Assembly: GCA_024998625.1 (NCBI GenBank)
Contig: JACOEL010000003.1
Coordinates: 264,682 to 328,681 of the forward strand
Length of the DNA stretch: 64,000 bases
From: Nitrospira sp.
GTDB lineage: Bacteria > Nitrospirota > Nitrospiria > Nitrospirales > Nitrospiraceae
Direction of reading: 5' to 3'
In this document: positions 8,326-17,462 of the stretch, one piece after another
Position numbering within the stretch: the stretch's first letter is position 1
Layout of the letters: each line of letters opens with the position of its first letter
Position numbers and translations under genes: made by a program
The notes under the pieces: generated by a model
What the model was told of the DNA's origin: nothing
What the model saw: the letters and a program-made list of their open reading frames with translations, nothing else
Database searches by the model: none

Positions 8326-9402
8326 ATGTTATATAACTGGTTATACCCCCTTCACACACAGTTTTCATTCCTGAACGTCTTTCGGTACCAGAGCTTCCGG
8401 ATTATCTATGCGGTGGTCACGGCGTTTTTGATCGCCTTTGTGATGGCCCCCTGGGTGATCCGCAAACTGCAGGAGATTAAGCTCGGCCAGCAGATTCGCG
8501 ATGATGGGCCGAAGCGGCATTTGGCCAAGAGCGGCACGCCGACCATGGGCGGGATTCTGATTATCTTCGCGGTGGTCTTGTCCACCCTGCTGTGGGCCGA
8601 CATGACCAACCGATACGTGTGGCTGGTCGTGGTGGCGACGGTGGGCTTCGGCGCGATCGGGTTCGCGGATGACTATCTCAAGTTCATCAAGCGCCAATCG
8701 AAAGGCCTCTCGGCGGCACAAAAATTCACCTGCCAGATTCTGGTCGCACTGACTATCGGCGTCTTTCTCTACACGTTGCCCAGCTATACGACGAAACTCA
8801 GCGTGCCGTTCTTCAAATTTTTCACGCCTGACCTCGGCTGGTTCTACATCGTGTTCGTGATTCTTGTCATTGTCGGCAGCTCCAATGCCGTCAATTTGAC
8901 GGACGGGCTCGATGGGCTGGCGATCGGTCCGGTCATGATCGCCTCGCTGGCGTATACGATCGTGGCCTATGTGACCGGGAACCGTGTGATGGCCGAATAT
9001 TTGCTTATCCCCTACATCGAAGGCGCGGGAGAAATCGCCATCTTTACCGGAGCCATCCTGGGATCGAGTTTGGGCTTCTTGTGGTTCAACACCTATCCGG
9101 CATCCGTCTTCATGGGCGACGTGGGCTCGCTTCCGTTGGGGGCGGCGCTCGGCACCGTGGCTGTGATCAGCAAGCATGAACTGTTGTTGCTTTTGGTCGG
9201 CGGCGTCTTCGTCATTGAAGCGTTGTCGGTCATCCTGCAGGTGGGGTCCTATAAGCTCCGGGGGAAACGCATCTTCAATATGGCGCCCATTCACCATCAC
9301 TTCGAGATGAAGGGGTGGGACGAGCCGAAGGTCGTGGTGCGTCTGTGGATCATTGCCATTTTGCTGGCGTTGCTCAGCTTGAGCACGCTCAAATTACGGT
9401 AG
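8326..9402 (+). CDS. mraY: Phospho-MurNAc-pentapeptide transferase
   Basis: MraY transfers phospho-MurNAc-pentapeptide to undecaprenyl phosphate, giving lipid I at the inner membrane (358 aa, about ten membrane segments). The sequence carries the family's catalytic-site motifs: GFADDYLKF (Asp pair, about residue 113-121), [12 protein letters not shown], and the cytoplasmic [11 protein letters not shown] histidine motif (about 321-331). The N-terminus [21 protein letters not shown] aligns with the usual MraY start. It lies between murF and murD as in most dcw clusters. Confidence 0.96.
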   Translation: MLYNWLYPLHTQFSFLNVFRYQSFRIIYAVVTAFLIAFVMAPWVIRKLQEIKLGQQIRDDGPKRHLAKSGTPTMGGILIIFAVVLSTLLWADMTNRYVWLVVVATVGFGAIGFADDYLKFIKRQSKGLSAAQKFTCQILVALTIGVFLYTLPSYTTKLSVPFFKFFTPDLGWFYIVFVILVIVGSSNAVNLTDGLDGLAIGPVMIASLAYTIVAYVTGNRVMAEYLLIPYIEGAGEIAIFTGAILGSSLGFLWFNTYPASVFMGDVGSLPLGAALGTVAVISKHELLLLLVGGVFVIEALSVILQVGSYKLRGKRIFNMAPIHHHFEMKGWDEPKVVVRLWIIAILLALLSLSTLKLR

Positions 9403-9412
9403 GCGAACAGCA

Positions 9413-10801
9413 GTGAACGTGAAAGATCTTCAAGTCACGGTCGTCGGACTAGCCCGAAGCGGAGTGGGCGCGGCGCGCCTGTTGAACCATCTCGGGGCCC
9501 GGGTCACCCTGGCCGACCGGAAGGACTCGCAGGACCTGACCGCTATCCTGTCGCAAGTGGACCAGTCGAGCATCGCGGTGAAGATGGGGGCGCAGTACGA
9601 GTCCGCACTCGAAGGGGCCGGCTTGGTCGTGATCAGCCCGGGTGTGCCGACTCAACTCGATGTGCTCAATCGTGTGCGTGCCCGCGGGGTTCGGGTCATC
9701 GGGGAGCTGGAATTGGCCTGCCGCTTTTTGACGGCGCCGGTGGTGGCCGTAACCGGGACCAACGGAAAGAGCACGACGGTGACGCTGATCGGGAAGTTTC
9801 TGCAGGAGAGCGGGAAGCGTGCTTTTGTCGGGGGCAATTTGGGCATTGCCGCCAGCGAAGCGGCTTTGGCCTCTGTCCAGGCGAAGGCGGGGACGGTCGC
9901 ACCCTATGAGTATGTGGTGTTGGAAGTCTCCAGTTTCCAACTTGAGACGACTGAGCAGTTCCATCCCTGGATTGCCTCGATTTTGAATGTGACCTTGGAC
10001 CACATGGACCGGTATGCCTCGGTGGACGATTATGTGGCGGCGAAGGCGAACATCTTTGCCAACCAAACGGCCGGCGACTATTCGCTGTTCAATCTCGATG
10101 ATGCGCGCGTGGCGTCGCTGTGCGGTCGCACCAAGGGCACCGTCCTGGGTTTCAGCCGCAGCGGCACCACGGTGTCGGGGGTGGCGGGGGCTACGGTGCT
10201 TGACGGTGACCTGATCGTGACGACGGTTCGCGGGCGGCGGGAGGAAATCTGTCGTCGGAGTGACATGCGGCTGATCGGCCTCCATAACGTCGAAAATGTG
10301 ATGGCGGCGGTGACGTATGGCCTGCTCTGTGGCTGCTCAATCGAGGCCATTCGCACCGTGCTGCGATCCTTCCCCGGGCTGGAACATGCCCTCGAAGTAG
10401 TGCGCGAGCGTCGCGGGGTTCGCTTCGTGAACGACTCCAAAGGCACCAATGTCGATGCGGTGTTGAAGGCGCTCGAAGGAATCGACCAGCCAATCTGGTT
10501 GATCGCCGGCGGACGCGACAAGGGCGGTGACTTTTCCCGCCTCGAAGGAGCGATACGGGAACGGGTGAAAGGGCTGATTCTGATCGGGGAGGCAGCCGGC
10601 CGGATTCAGGATGCGATGGGAGATTTTGACCGATGTCGTCCTGCAGCGACCCTCCGCGACGCCGTGGAGCTTGCTGCTCGCGAGGCGCAGCCCGGTGAGG
10701 TGGTCTTACTCTCGCCGGCCTGCGCCAGTTTCGACATGTTCGCGGATTATCAAGACCGGGGCCGGCAGTTTAAGGCCCTGGTACAAGGGTTGCCGGCCTA
10801 A
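9413..10801 (+). CDS. murD: UDP-MurNAc-L-alanine:D-glutamate ligase
   Basis: MurD adds D-glutamate to UDP-MurNAc-L-Ala (462 aa). The N-terminal Rossmann-like domain ([17 protein letters not shown]) binds the uridine nucleotide, the GTNGKSTT loop (about residue 116) binds ATP, and the C-terminal domain includes [12 protein letters not shown] and the [12 protein letters not shown] motif typical of MurD. The start is GTG at 9413, 10 nt after mraY. It forms the middle of the precursor-synthesis gene block. Confidence 0.95.
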   Translation: MNVKDLQVTVVGLARSGVGAARLLNHLGARVTLADRKDSQDLTAILSQVDQSSIAVKMGAQYESALEGAGLVVISPGVPTQLDVLNRVRARGVRVIGELELACRFLTAPVVAVTGTNGKSTTVTLIGKFLQESGKRAFVGGNLGIAASEAALASVQAKAGTVAPYEYVVLEVSSFQLETTEQFHPWIASILNVTLDHMDRYASVDDYVAAKANIFANQTAGDYSLFNLDDARVASLCGRTKGTVLGFSRSGTTVSGVAGATVLDGDLIVTTVRGRREEICRRSDMRLIGLHNVENVMAAVTYGLLCGCSIEAIRTVLRSFPGLEHALEVVRERRGVRFVNDSKGTNVDAVLKALEGIDQPIWLIAGGRDKGGDFSRLEGAIRERVKGLILIGEAAGRIQDAMGDFDRCRPAATLRDAVELAAREAQPGEVVLLSPACASFDMFADYQDRGRQFKALVQGLPA

Positions 10802-10836
10802 GGCGGAAGCCGTGTGGGAGGAACGACAGCTGATCG

Positions 10837-12045
10837 ATGGCACAGCCTGCGCTCGGAACACTGATGTTGCCCTGGTCGACCTCGACCCAGCGGGCGGCCA
10901 AACGCGTGCCGGTCGATCCGGCGCTCCTGGCCGTGACGCTTATTCTCGCCCTTGTGGGAGTGGTCATGGTATTCAGTGCCAGCGCGGTGGTAGCGGGAAA
11001 TCGGTTTCACGATCCATGGTACTTCCTGAAGCGCCAGTTGGCCTGGTTGGGCGCCGGTCTCTTGGTGATGCATCTCATTTCGAAGATCGACTACACCATT
11101 TGGAAGAAGTTGGCGGTTCCGTTGCTGTTCGGGGCGGCGATGCTGCTGGTGTTGGTGCTCCTTCCGTCGCTCGGCAGTGTGGCCAAAGGGGCGCGCCGGT
11201 GGCTGCATCTCGGTCCGATCAACATTCAGCCGGCCGAGTTGGCGAAGTACGCGGTGGTCATATACATCGCGGCCTACCTGACGAAGAAGCAGGACCAGTT
11301 GGCCCATTTTTCTCGCGGCCTGTTGCCGCCGCTGATCGTGCTGGGACTGCTGAGCGGCCTGGTTTTGCTGGAGCCGGACCTGGGAACAGTCGTGGTGATG
11401 GGCCTGGTGGTCGTGACGATGCTGTTTCTGGCAGGGGCGCGAATCAAACATCTCGGCCTCCTGGCGCTCGGTGCGCTGCCGACAGTGGCGGCCTTGATTC
11501 TGGGGTCCCCTTATCGGCGTCGACGAGTGATCGAATATCTGTACGGGGCCAAGGATCCGACCGGTTCCGGATATCAAATCCATCAATCCTTTCTGGCGTT
11601 CGGCAGCGGCGGTCCGTTCGGAGTGGGGCTGGGCGAAGGGAAACAGAAGTTGTTCTTTCTGCCGGAGGCGCATACCGACTTTGTGCTGGCCCTAGTCGGC
11701 GAAGAGTTGGGGCTGATGGGCACCGTGACCATCGTGCTGCTGTTTGGGCTGTTCGTCATCAAGGGCTTTCAGATCGCGGGGCGGGCGCGCAATCCGTTCG
11801 GTCGGCATCTGGCCATGGGCATCACGCTCCTGGTCGGCATGCAGGCCTTGGTCAATGCCGGAGTGGTGACCGGACTGCTGCCGACCAAAGGCTTGACCTT
11901 GCCGTTTGTCAGCTATGGCGGCTCCTCATTGATGGCGAATTTGTTCGGCGTCGGGATTCTGTTGAACATTTCACGAGACCGGCAGGGCGGGCAGGACAGC
12001 AGTGGGCCGCGGGTGATGCGCAAGCGTGGGGTGGTGACGGAATGA
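10837..12045 (+). CDS. ftsW: Peptidoglycan glycosyltransferase FtsW (SEDS family)
   Basis: A polytopic inner-membrane protein (402 aa, about ten membrane segments) of the SEDS family that polymerises glycan strands from lipid II at the septum together with FtsI. The conserved extracytoplasmic and membrane motifs are visible: GARRWLHLGPINIQPAELAKYA (about 110-130), TDFVLALVGEELGL, and the C-terminal GLLPTKGLTLPFVSYGGSSL signature. The context next to murG and ftsI/ftsQ favours FtsW over RodA. The stop overlaps the murG start by 4 bp (ATGA). Confidence 0.95.
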   Translation: MAQPALGTLMLPWSTSTQRAAKRVPVDPALLAVTLILALVGVVMVFSASAVVAGNRFHDPWYFLKRQLAWLGAGLLVMHLISKIDYTIWKKLAVPLLFGAAMLLVLVLLPSLGSVAKGARRWLHLGPINIQPAELAKYAVVIYIAAYLTKKQDQLAHFSRGLLPPLIVLGLLSGLVLLEPDLGTVVVMGLVVVTMLFLAGARIKHLGLLALGALPTVAALILGSPYRRRRVIEYLYGAKDPTGSGYQIHQSFLAFGSGGPFGVGLGEGKQKLFFLPEAHTDFVLALVGEELGLMGTVTIVLLFGLFVIKGFQIAGRARNPFGRHLAMGITLLVGMQALVNAGVVTGLLPTKGLTLPFVSYGGSSLMANLFGVGILLNISRDRQGGQDSSGPRVMRKRGVVTE

Positions 12046-13163
12046 ACGTGGTCATCGCTGCTGGTGGAACGGGAGGCCATCTCTATCCGGCGATCGCCGT
12101 CGCTCGGGAATTTTTGCGGCGCGATCCATCCACCCGGATTCTGTTTGTCGGTACCACGCGTGGAATCGAACGCAAAGTGCTGGCCCATGAAGGCTTTCCC
12201 TTGCAGTGCATCGATGCCAATCCCTTGATGGGTAAGAGTCCGCTTGAGATCGTGAAGGCCCTGGTCACCTTGCCGAAGAGTCTGTGGCAATCGATGGGGA
12301 TCCTCAAGCAACAAAGCGCCGATCTCGTGTTCGGCGTCGGCGGGTACACCAGTCCGGCGATGCTCCTCGCCGCGTTTCTACGACGGATCCCCGGTGTGAT
12401 TCTCGAGCCGAACGCCTATCCCGGCATGGCGAATAAGGCGATCGCGCCATTCGTGCAGCGGGTGTTTCTGGCCTTCGAGTCGACGGTGAAATTCTTCGAT
12501 CGATGCAAGGCCAGCGTGGTGGGCACACCGGTCCGACAGGCGTTTCTGGACTCTGCCGCTCCGGCAGCGGGCTTGGCACAAGAACGCCCTACTCGACATC
12601 TATTGATCTTCGGAGGCAGTCAGGGTGCGAAGGCCATCAACTCGGCGGTGATCGAGGCCTTGCCGTTGCTTCGCTCCATGAACGGCCAGCTCACCATCAC
12701 CCACCAAACCGGCGAGGCGGATCACGCCCGGGTGGTTGCCGCGTATGAACAGGCTGGAATGCCCGCGCAGGTGGTGCCCTTTCTCTACGACATGCCCGCG
12801 GTGCTGCGAAGCGCGGATCTCGTAGTGGCGAGGGCCGGAGCTATGACGATTGCCGAATTGACGGTGTGTGGAAAGGCCGCGATTCTGATTCCGCTGCCGA
12901 CGGCGATCTACAATCATCAGCTGTGGAATGCCGAGGTCATGGCGAAGGCGGGCGGCGCTCTGCTCCTGCCGCAAGCGGAATTAACCGGAGTCGGATTGGC
13001 GCAAGCCGTCACACAGATTTTGAAGGAGCCCCATCGGCTTCAGACCATGAGTGAGCAGAGTTGGAATATGCGGCGCAGTGATGCGGCGGAAACCATCGTT
13101 CGTGAGTGTTACGACGTCATAAGGAGGCGCCATGAGACCAGCGGGAGCGCTTGCGCCCTATGA
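12042..13163 (+). CDS. murG: UDP-GlcNAc:lipid I N-acetylglucosamine transferase
   Basis: MurG converts lipid I to lipid II on the cytoplasmic face of the inner membrane (373 aa, GT-B fold, GT28 family). The N-terminal GGTGGHLYPAIAVA motif binds the acceptor, FGVGGYTSPAM follows, and the C-terminal domain has IFGGSQGAKAIN and the VARAGAMTIAEL nucleotide-sugar signature. The ATG at 12042 overlaps the ftsW stop. The same frame stays open far upstream through ftsW, but that stretch has no MurG homology. The end overlaps a possible long form of murC by 32 nt. Confidence 0.95.
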   Translation: MNVVIAAGGTGGHLYPAIAVAREFLRRDPSTRILFVGTTRGIERKVLAHEGFPLQCIDANPLMGKSPLEIVKALVTLPKSLWQSMGILKQQSADLVFGVGGYTSPAMLLAAFLRRIPGVILEPNAYPGMANKAIAPFVQRVFLAFESTVKFFDRCKASVVGTPVRQAFLDSAAPAAGLAQERPTRHLLIFGGSQGAKAINSAVIEALPLLRSMNGQLTITHQTGEADHARVVAAYEQAGMPAQVVPFLYDMPAVLRSADLVVARAGAMTIAELTVCGKAAILIPLPTAIYNHQLWNAEVMAKAGGALLLPQAELTGVGLAQAVTQILKEPHRLQTMSEQSWNMRRSDAAETIVRECYDVIRRRHETSGSACAL

Positions 13164-13245
13164 ACAACGAGAGCGGGAGACCCAGAAGCATGACAGGAAC
13201 GGCATTCACAGATCCTCGCGCGGACAGGGACTAAGGCGGACGGCG

Positions 13246-14628
13246 ATGTTTAGAAAGACACAACATATTCATCTGGTGGGCATCGGCGGATCCGGGATGA
13301 GCGGGATCGCCGAGGTGTTGTTGACGCTCGGGTACAAGGTCAGCGGCTCGGATCTCAGCCAGTCGGAAACGACGCGCCGGCTTGAGGAACTTGGGGGGCG
13401 CATCGCCATCGGTCATCACGAGTCCAATATCGGGGAGGCGCAGGTCGTGGTGATCTCCTCTGCAGTGGCCGCCACGAATCCGGAAGTCGTCGCGGCAAAA
13501 GCCCGACAGATTCCGGTCATCCCCCGTGCGGAGATGTTGGCGGAACTGATGCGGCTCAAGTTCGGCGTGGCGATCGCCGGCGCGCATGGAAAGACGACGA
13601 CGACCTCGATGGTGGCCAATGTGCTCGCGCAAGGCGGATTGGACCCCACCATGGTGATCGGGGGCAAGGTGAATGCGCTGGGGAGCCATGCCCGGCTGGG
13701 GCGCGGCGATCTGCTCATTGCGGAAGCGGATGAAAGTGACGGGTCGTTTTTGCGACTCGCGCCGACCATCGCCGCCGTCACCAATATTGATCGTGAGCAC
13801 CTGGACCACTACGGGACCATGGAGAAGTTGAACGACAGCTTCCTGGAGTTTGTAAACAAGGTGCCGTTCTACGGCCTGGCCGTGCTGTGCTCCGACGACG
13901 AGCGGTTGCGAAATCTGCTGCCGCGTGTGGTGAAGCGCTATCAGACCTACGGCTTGCACGAACACCCCGGCCATATTCCCGACTTTCGCGCTACTGACAT
14001 CAATCTGCGGCAGTGGGGCTCGGAGTTCCGGGTGTTTTTCCGTGGACGCAACCTCGGTCCGTTCCGGTTGTCGATCCCCGGTATTCACAATGTCTCGAAT
14101 TCATTGGTCGCCATCGCCATCGGGATGGAGTTGGATATTCCGGTCGATCTGATCCGGAAAGGCCTCGCGGCGTTTAGCGGAGTGGAGCGACGGTTCCACC
14201 TGCGCGGAGAGAAGGCCGGCATCATGGTGGTGGACGACTACGGACATCATCCGACCGAGGTGCGGGCCACGATCGCGGCCGCGAAGCAGGGGTGGGATCG
14301 ACGCGTGGTCGTGTTGTTCCAACCGCATCGCTACAGCCGTTCTCGCGATTTGCTGCAGGAATTTGCCCATGCGTTCGACCAGGCGGATGTGCTCTTCATG
14401 ACGGAAATTTATGCGGCAGGTGAACAGCCCATTCCCGGCGTGTCCGGCGCGAAGCTGGTGGAGGCGGTGCAGACGGCCGGGCATCCTTCGGCCACCTTCG
14501 TGGAGCGCAAGGACACCCTGGCTGAGCAGGTGCTGCCGACGCTGAAATCCGGGGATCTCGTGATTACCCTCGGCGCAGGGGATATCTGGAAAACGGGATT
14601 GGCGATTCTTGAGCGATTGCCGGCTTAG
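13246..14628 (+). CDS. murC: UDP-N-acetylmuramate:L-alanine ligase
   Basis: MurC adds L-alanine to UDP-MurNAc, the first amino acid of the stem peptide (460 aa from this start). HIHLVGIGGSGMSGIAEVLL is the nucleotide-binding N-terminus, GAHGKTTTTSM (about residue 111) the ATP loop, and MVVDDYGHHPTEV with FQPHRYSR the C-terminal hallmarks. Two starts compete: ATG 13246, with AAGGCGG upstream, gives the common length; ATG 13132, with a perfect AAGGAGG, would add 38 mostly polar residues and overlap murG. I chose the shorter one because the extension is not family-like. Confidence 0.93.
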   Translation: MFRKTQHIHLVGIGGSGMSGIAEVLLTLGYKVSGSDLSQSETTRRLEELGGRIAIGHHESNIGEAQVVVISSAVAATNPEVVAAKARQIPVIPRAEMLAELMRLKFGVAIAGAHGKTTTTSMVANVLAQGGLDPTMVIGGKVNALGSHARLGRGDLLIAEADESDGSFLRLAPTIAAVTNIDREHLDHYGTMEKLNDSFLEFVNKVPFYGLAVLCSDDERLRNLLPRVVKRYQTYGLHEHPGHIPDFRATDINLRQWGSEFRVFFRGRNLGPFRLSIPGIHNVSNSLVAIAIGMELDIPVDLIRKGLAAFSGVERRFHLRGEKAGIMVVDDYGHHPTEVRATIAAAKQGWDRRVVVLFQPHRYSRSRDLLQEFAHAFDQADVLFMTEIYAAGEQPIPGVSGAKLVEAVQTAGHPSATFVERKDTLAEQVLPTLKSGDLVITLGAGDIWKTGLAILERLPA

Positions 14629-14649
14629 GAGGCGACGAGGCGAACCACA

Positions 14650-15582
14650 GTGTCACGTGCAGCGGGCAAAGATCATGCGGCAAGAACCAGGAAAGACTGG
14701 GCGCGTATTCTTGCGGGGGTCCGTGGAACGGTCACGTACGAGGCCTCGCTGCAGGCCTATACGTCATTCCATATCGGTGGACCGGCGGAAGTCTTGGTGG
14801 AGCCGGCCGATCTGGAGGACCTTTGCCGGGTGGTGGCACAGGCTCGTGCAGAACATATTCCGCTCTTTGTGGTGGGCGGGACCAATCTGCTCGTTCGTGA
14901 CGGGGGCATCCGCGGGATCGTGGTCAGCCTGCGACAGTTCAAAGCGATCCGCCAGGAGCCGGACCATGTGCTCTATGCAGAAGGGGGCGTGGGCATGCCG
15001 ACGTTGATCGGATATGCCATCCGCCGGTCGCTCGCCGGTTTGGAATGGGGCGCCGGGATTCCGGGGACCGTGGCGGGGTGCGTCGTGATGAATGCAGGGA
15101 CGCGCTTGGGTGAAATGAAGGATTCCGTCAAGGCCGTCCGGATGGTGGATCCTCGCGGCCGGGTAGTGGATATTCCCGCTGCGGATATTCCGTTCAGTTA
15201 TCGGCGGGCGCATTTGCCGCGCGGCATCGTGGCAGGAGTCTGGGTACAGTTGAGGCCCGGCGATCACGACCGGATCGAAAAGACAGTGAAGGACTATCTG
15301 CAGTATCGCAAGCAGACCCAGCCGCTCACCTTGCCGAGTGCGGGGTGCGTGTTCAAGAACCCTCCGCAGGACTCAGCCGGTCGCCTGGTGGACGCGGCGG
15401 GCCTGAAGGGGGCTCGCGTCGGAGATGTGCAGGTCTCGGAAAAACACGCGAATTTCATGGTCAATGTCGGTCATGCGCGGGCGGCCGATGTGCTGGCGTT
15501 GATCAAGAAAGTTCGCGCGGCTGTGAAAAAGGTGTCGGGCGTGAAGCTGGAATTGGAATTGAAGGTGGTCGGCGAGGCCTGA
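14650..15582 (+). CDS. murB: UDP-N-acetylenolpyruvoylglucosamine reductase
   Basis: MurB is the FAD- and NADPH-dependent enzyme that makes UDP-MurNAc (310 aa). FAD-binding motifs are visible: TSFHIGGPAEVLVEP, VVGGTNLLVRDGGIRG and GLEWGAGIPGTVAG. The YRKQTQPLTLPSAGCVFKNP segment contains the catalytic serine region, and VSEKHANFMVN lies near the C-terminus. It is the short, type II MurB. The start is GTG 14650, 21 nt after murC. Gene order murC-murB-ddl is common outside the Enterobacteria. Confidence 0.95.
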   Translation: MSRAAGKDHAARTRKDWARILAGVRGTVTYEASLQAYTSFHIGGPAEVLVEPADLEDLCRVVAQARAEHIPLFVVGGTNLLVRDGGIRGIVVSLRQFKAIRQEPDHVLYAEGGVGMPTLIGYAIRRSLAGLEWGAGIPGTVAGCVVMNAGTRLGEMKDSVKAVRMVDPRGRVVDIPAADIPFSYRRAHLPRGIVAGVWVQLRPGDHDRIEKTVKDYLQYRKQTQPLTLPSAGCVFKNPPQDSAGRLVDAAGLKGARVGDVQVSEKHANFMVNVGHARAADVLALIKKVRAAVKKVSGVKLELELKVVGEA

Positions 15583-15591
15583 CGCGGAGCG

Positions 15592-16590
15592 ATGAAGGGA
15601 GTGGATGTGACGGAACGGAAGCCGCTGACGCGTTCGAAAATCGGGGTCCTGATGGGCGGTCGCTCGTCTGAACGGGAGGTGTCGCTGAAAACCGGCGAGG
15701 CTGTGTATCGCTCGCTGGTGCGAAGCGGCTACGACGCGGTGGCCATTGATGTCGGCCCGGATCTGTCCAAGACGTTGCAGGAGCAAGCAATTGAAATCGG
15801 ATTCCTGGCGCTGCACGGACCGGGAGGCGAAGACGGAGCGATCCAGGGGTTTTTGGAAACACTCGGCATTCCTTATACGGGTTCCGGTGTCCGGGCCAGC
15901 GCCATCGGGATGCATAAGGTGGTGACCAAGACGGAAGTGGCCGCTCAGGGCATTCCGGTGCCGCGCGGGACGGTGGTGCTACGAGGTACGGCTCCCGGTC
16001 TGAATCGAGTATTGAGCACCTGTAAGTTGAAGCTGCCGGTGGTCGTGAAGCCGGCGAGTCAGGGATCCACGATCGGGGTGACCATTGTGCGGAAGCCATC
16101 GCAATGGAAAGAAGCCCTTCGTACGGCGCACCGGTATGATGAAGAAGCGATGGTCGAGGCATTTATCCCCGGGCAAGAGGTCACAGTGTCGCTTCTGGGC
16201 GGTCCAGACGGGGCGGTGACCGGATTGCCGGCCGTGGAGATCGTGGCACCGGATGGATTCTATGATTTCTCGGCCAAGTATGAGAAGGGGCGAACGCAGT
16301 ACCTGTGCCCGGCGCCGCTCCCGGCTGCAGTCACTCGGCAGATCACACAACTGGCTACTCGGACCTATCAGGCCTTGGGATGCAGAGGGGCGGCCCGGGT
16401 CGATTTCCGCATTACGCCCAAGGGGAAGCCGTTTGTGCTCGAGATCAACACGGTGCCGGGAATGACGGAGACGAGCCTGCTGCCCATGGCGGCGGGGAAG
16501 GCCGGGTTGTCGTACGACGTATTGACGGAGCGGATTCTCCAGTCCGCGCTTGGGCGGGCCGGAGTCGGTTCATTTCGGGTCGTGAGGTAG
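15592..16590 (+). CDS. ddl: D-alanine:D-alanine ligase
   Basis: Ddl makes the D-Ala-D-Ala dipeptide used by MurF (332 aa, ATP-grasp fold). The N-terminus KIGVLMGGRSSEREVSLKTG, the ALHGPGGEDGAIQGFLE loop, VVKPASQGSTIGVTIV and EINTVPGMTETSLLP at the metal/ATP site are all family hallmarks. ATG 15592 is 9 nt after murB; GTG 15607 is a possible internal start. ftsQ follows after 2 nt. Confidence 0.95.
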   Translation: MKGVDVTERKPLTRSKIGVLMGGRSSEREVSLKTGEAVYRSLVRSGYDAVAIDVGPDLSKTLQEQAIEIGFLALHGPGGEDGAIQGFLETLGIPYTGSGVRASAIGMHKVVTKTEVAAQGIPVPRGTVVLRGTAPGLNRVLSTCKLKLPVVVKPASQGSTIGVTIVRKPSQWKEALRTAHRYDEEAMVEAFIPGQEVTVSLLGGPDGAVTGLPAVEIVAPDGFYDFSAKYEKGRTQYLCPAPLPAAVTRQITQLATRTYQALGCRGAARVDFRITPKGKPFVLEINTVPGMTETSLLPMAAGKAGLSYDVLTERILQSALGRAGVGSFRVVR

Positions 16591-16592
16591 CG

Positions 16593-17462
16593 ATGTCAGT
16601 GCGGTGGCGGAAGGTACGCCAGGTTAAAGTGAATCCGCGGGCGAATGCCCGTTCGGAATCCGCGCTGGGGCGTCATCGCACCGGTGAGACGGGCGGGTAT
16701 TGGTCCAGGCTGGGGCGGGGCCTGCTGATTACCTTGCGGGTGGTTGCCACGGTGACCGTTCTGGTCGGCGGTTGTTCCGGGTTGTTCGTCCTGGCGCGGG
16801 AAGTGGGGCCTCTGACGCGGGAATGGTTCTTGGTCCGGTCCGTGTCGGTGAGCGGACTGCACCATGTAACGAGGAAAGAAGTCATCGGGAGATTGGCGTT
16901 GAAACCTGATACCGCGCTCTACTCCATTAACCCGTCCTGGTTGGCCGACCGGATCAAAACCCACCCCTGGATCAAGGATGCGACGGTGGTGCTGAAGCCC
17001 CTCCATGAGATTCATATCGATATCGTTGAGCGGGAGCCTGCGGTCGTGGTACGCACGCTGGCAGAGAATCTCCTGACCGATTCGGAGGGGTTTCTACTGG
17101 CCCATCTCGGGTCGGCGGATGATCCGACCCTGCCGATGTTGTCCGGTGTCGACGGCAAGCGGCTGGTGCAGGGAAAACCGGAGGATCGTCGTCCCGTGCA
17201 AGTCGGTGCGGCCCTGGCCCGCATGGTCGGGCAGACGACCGGAGGACGACCGGATATCAACGTGGGGAATCTCAATAACCTGGTGGTTGAAGTTCAGGGC
17301 GTGACATTTCAATTCAGTGAGTCGTCGATGAATCAGCAATGGTATCGGTTTCTCAAAATGCGGCCCGCACTGCGTGATGTGGCCTTTGACGGCGAGGGCG
17401 CCAGGGCGAATGAAATCGATCTTCGCTTTGCCGACCGCGTCATTGTTCGGGGAAGGGGGTGA
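16593..17462 (+). CDS. ftsQ: Cell division protein FtsQ
   Basis: A bitopic divisome protein (289 aa). A basic cytoplasmic N-terminus is followed by one membrane segment (about residues 47-70), then a POTRA domain (VRSVSVSGLHHVTRKEVIGRLALKPDTALYSINPSWLADRI) and the FtsQ beta domain (HPWIKDATVVLKPLHEIHIDIVEREPAVVV). It bridges early and late division proteins and binds FtsB-FtsL. ATG 16593 lies 2 nt after ddl. The ddl-ftsQ-ftsA-ftsZ order is classical, and the stop overlaps ftsA by 4 bp. Confidence 0.92.
   Translation: MSVRWRKVRQVKVNPRANARSESALGRHRTGETGGYWSRLGRGLLITLRVVATVTVLVGGCSGLFVLAREVGPLTREWFLVRSVSVSGLHHVTRKEVIGRLALKPDTALYSINPSWLADRIKTHPWIKDATVVLKPLHEIHIDIVEREPAVVVRTLAENLLTDSEGFLLAHLGSADDPTLPMLSGVDGKRLVQGKPEDRRPVQVGAALARMVGQTTGGRPDINVGNLNNLVVEVQGVTFQFSESSMNQQWYRFLKMRPALRDVAFDGEGARANEIDLRFADRVIVRGRG

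Noticed and set aside
10611..12041. Very long plus-strand frame running into murG through the whole of ftsW
   Set aside because: FtsW is clearly encoded in another frame; the long frame has Gly/Arg/Ser-rich shadow composition and MurG homology begins only at the ATG at 12042.
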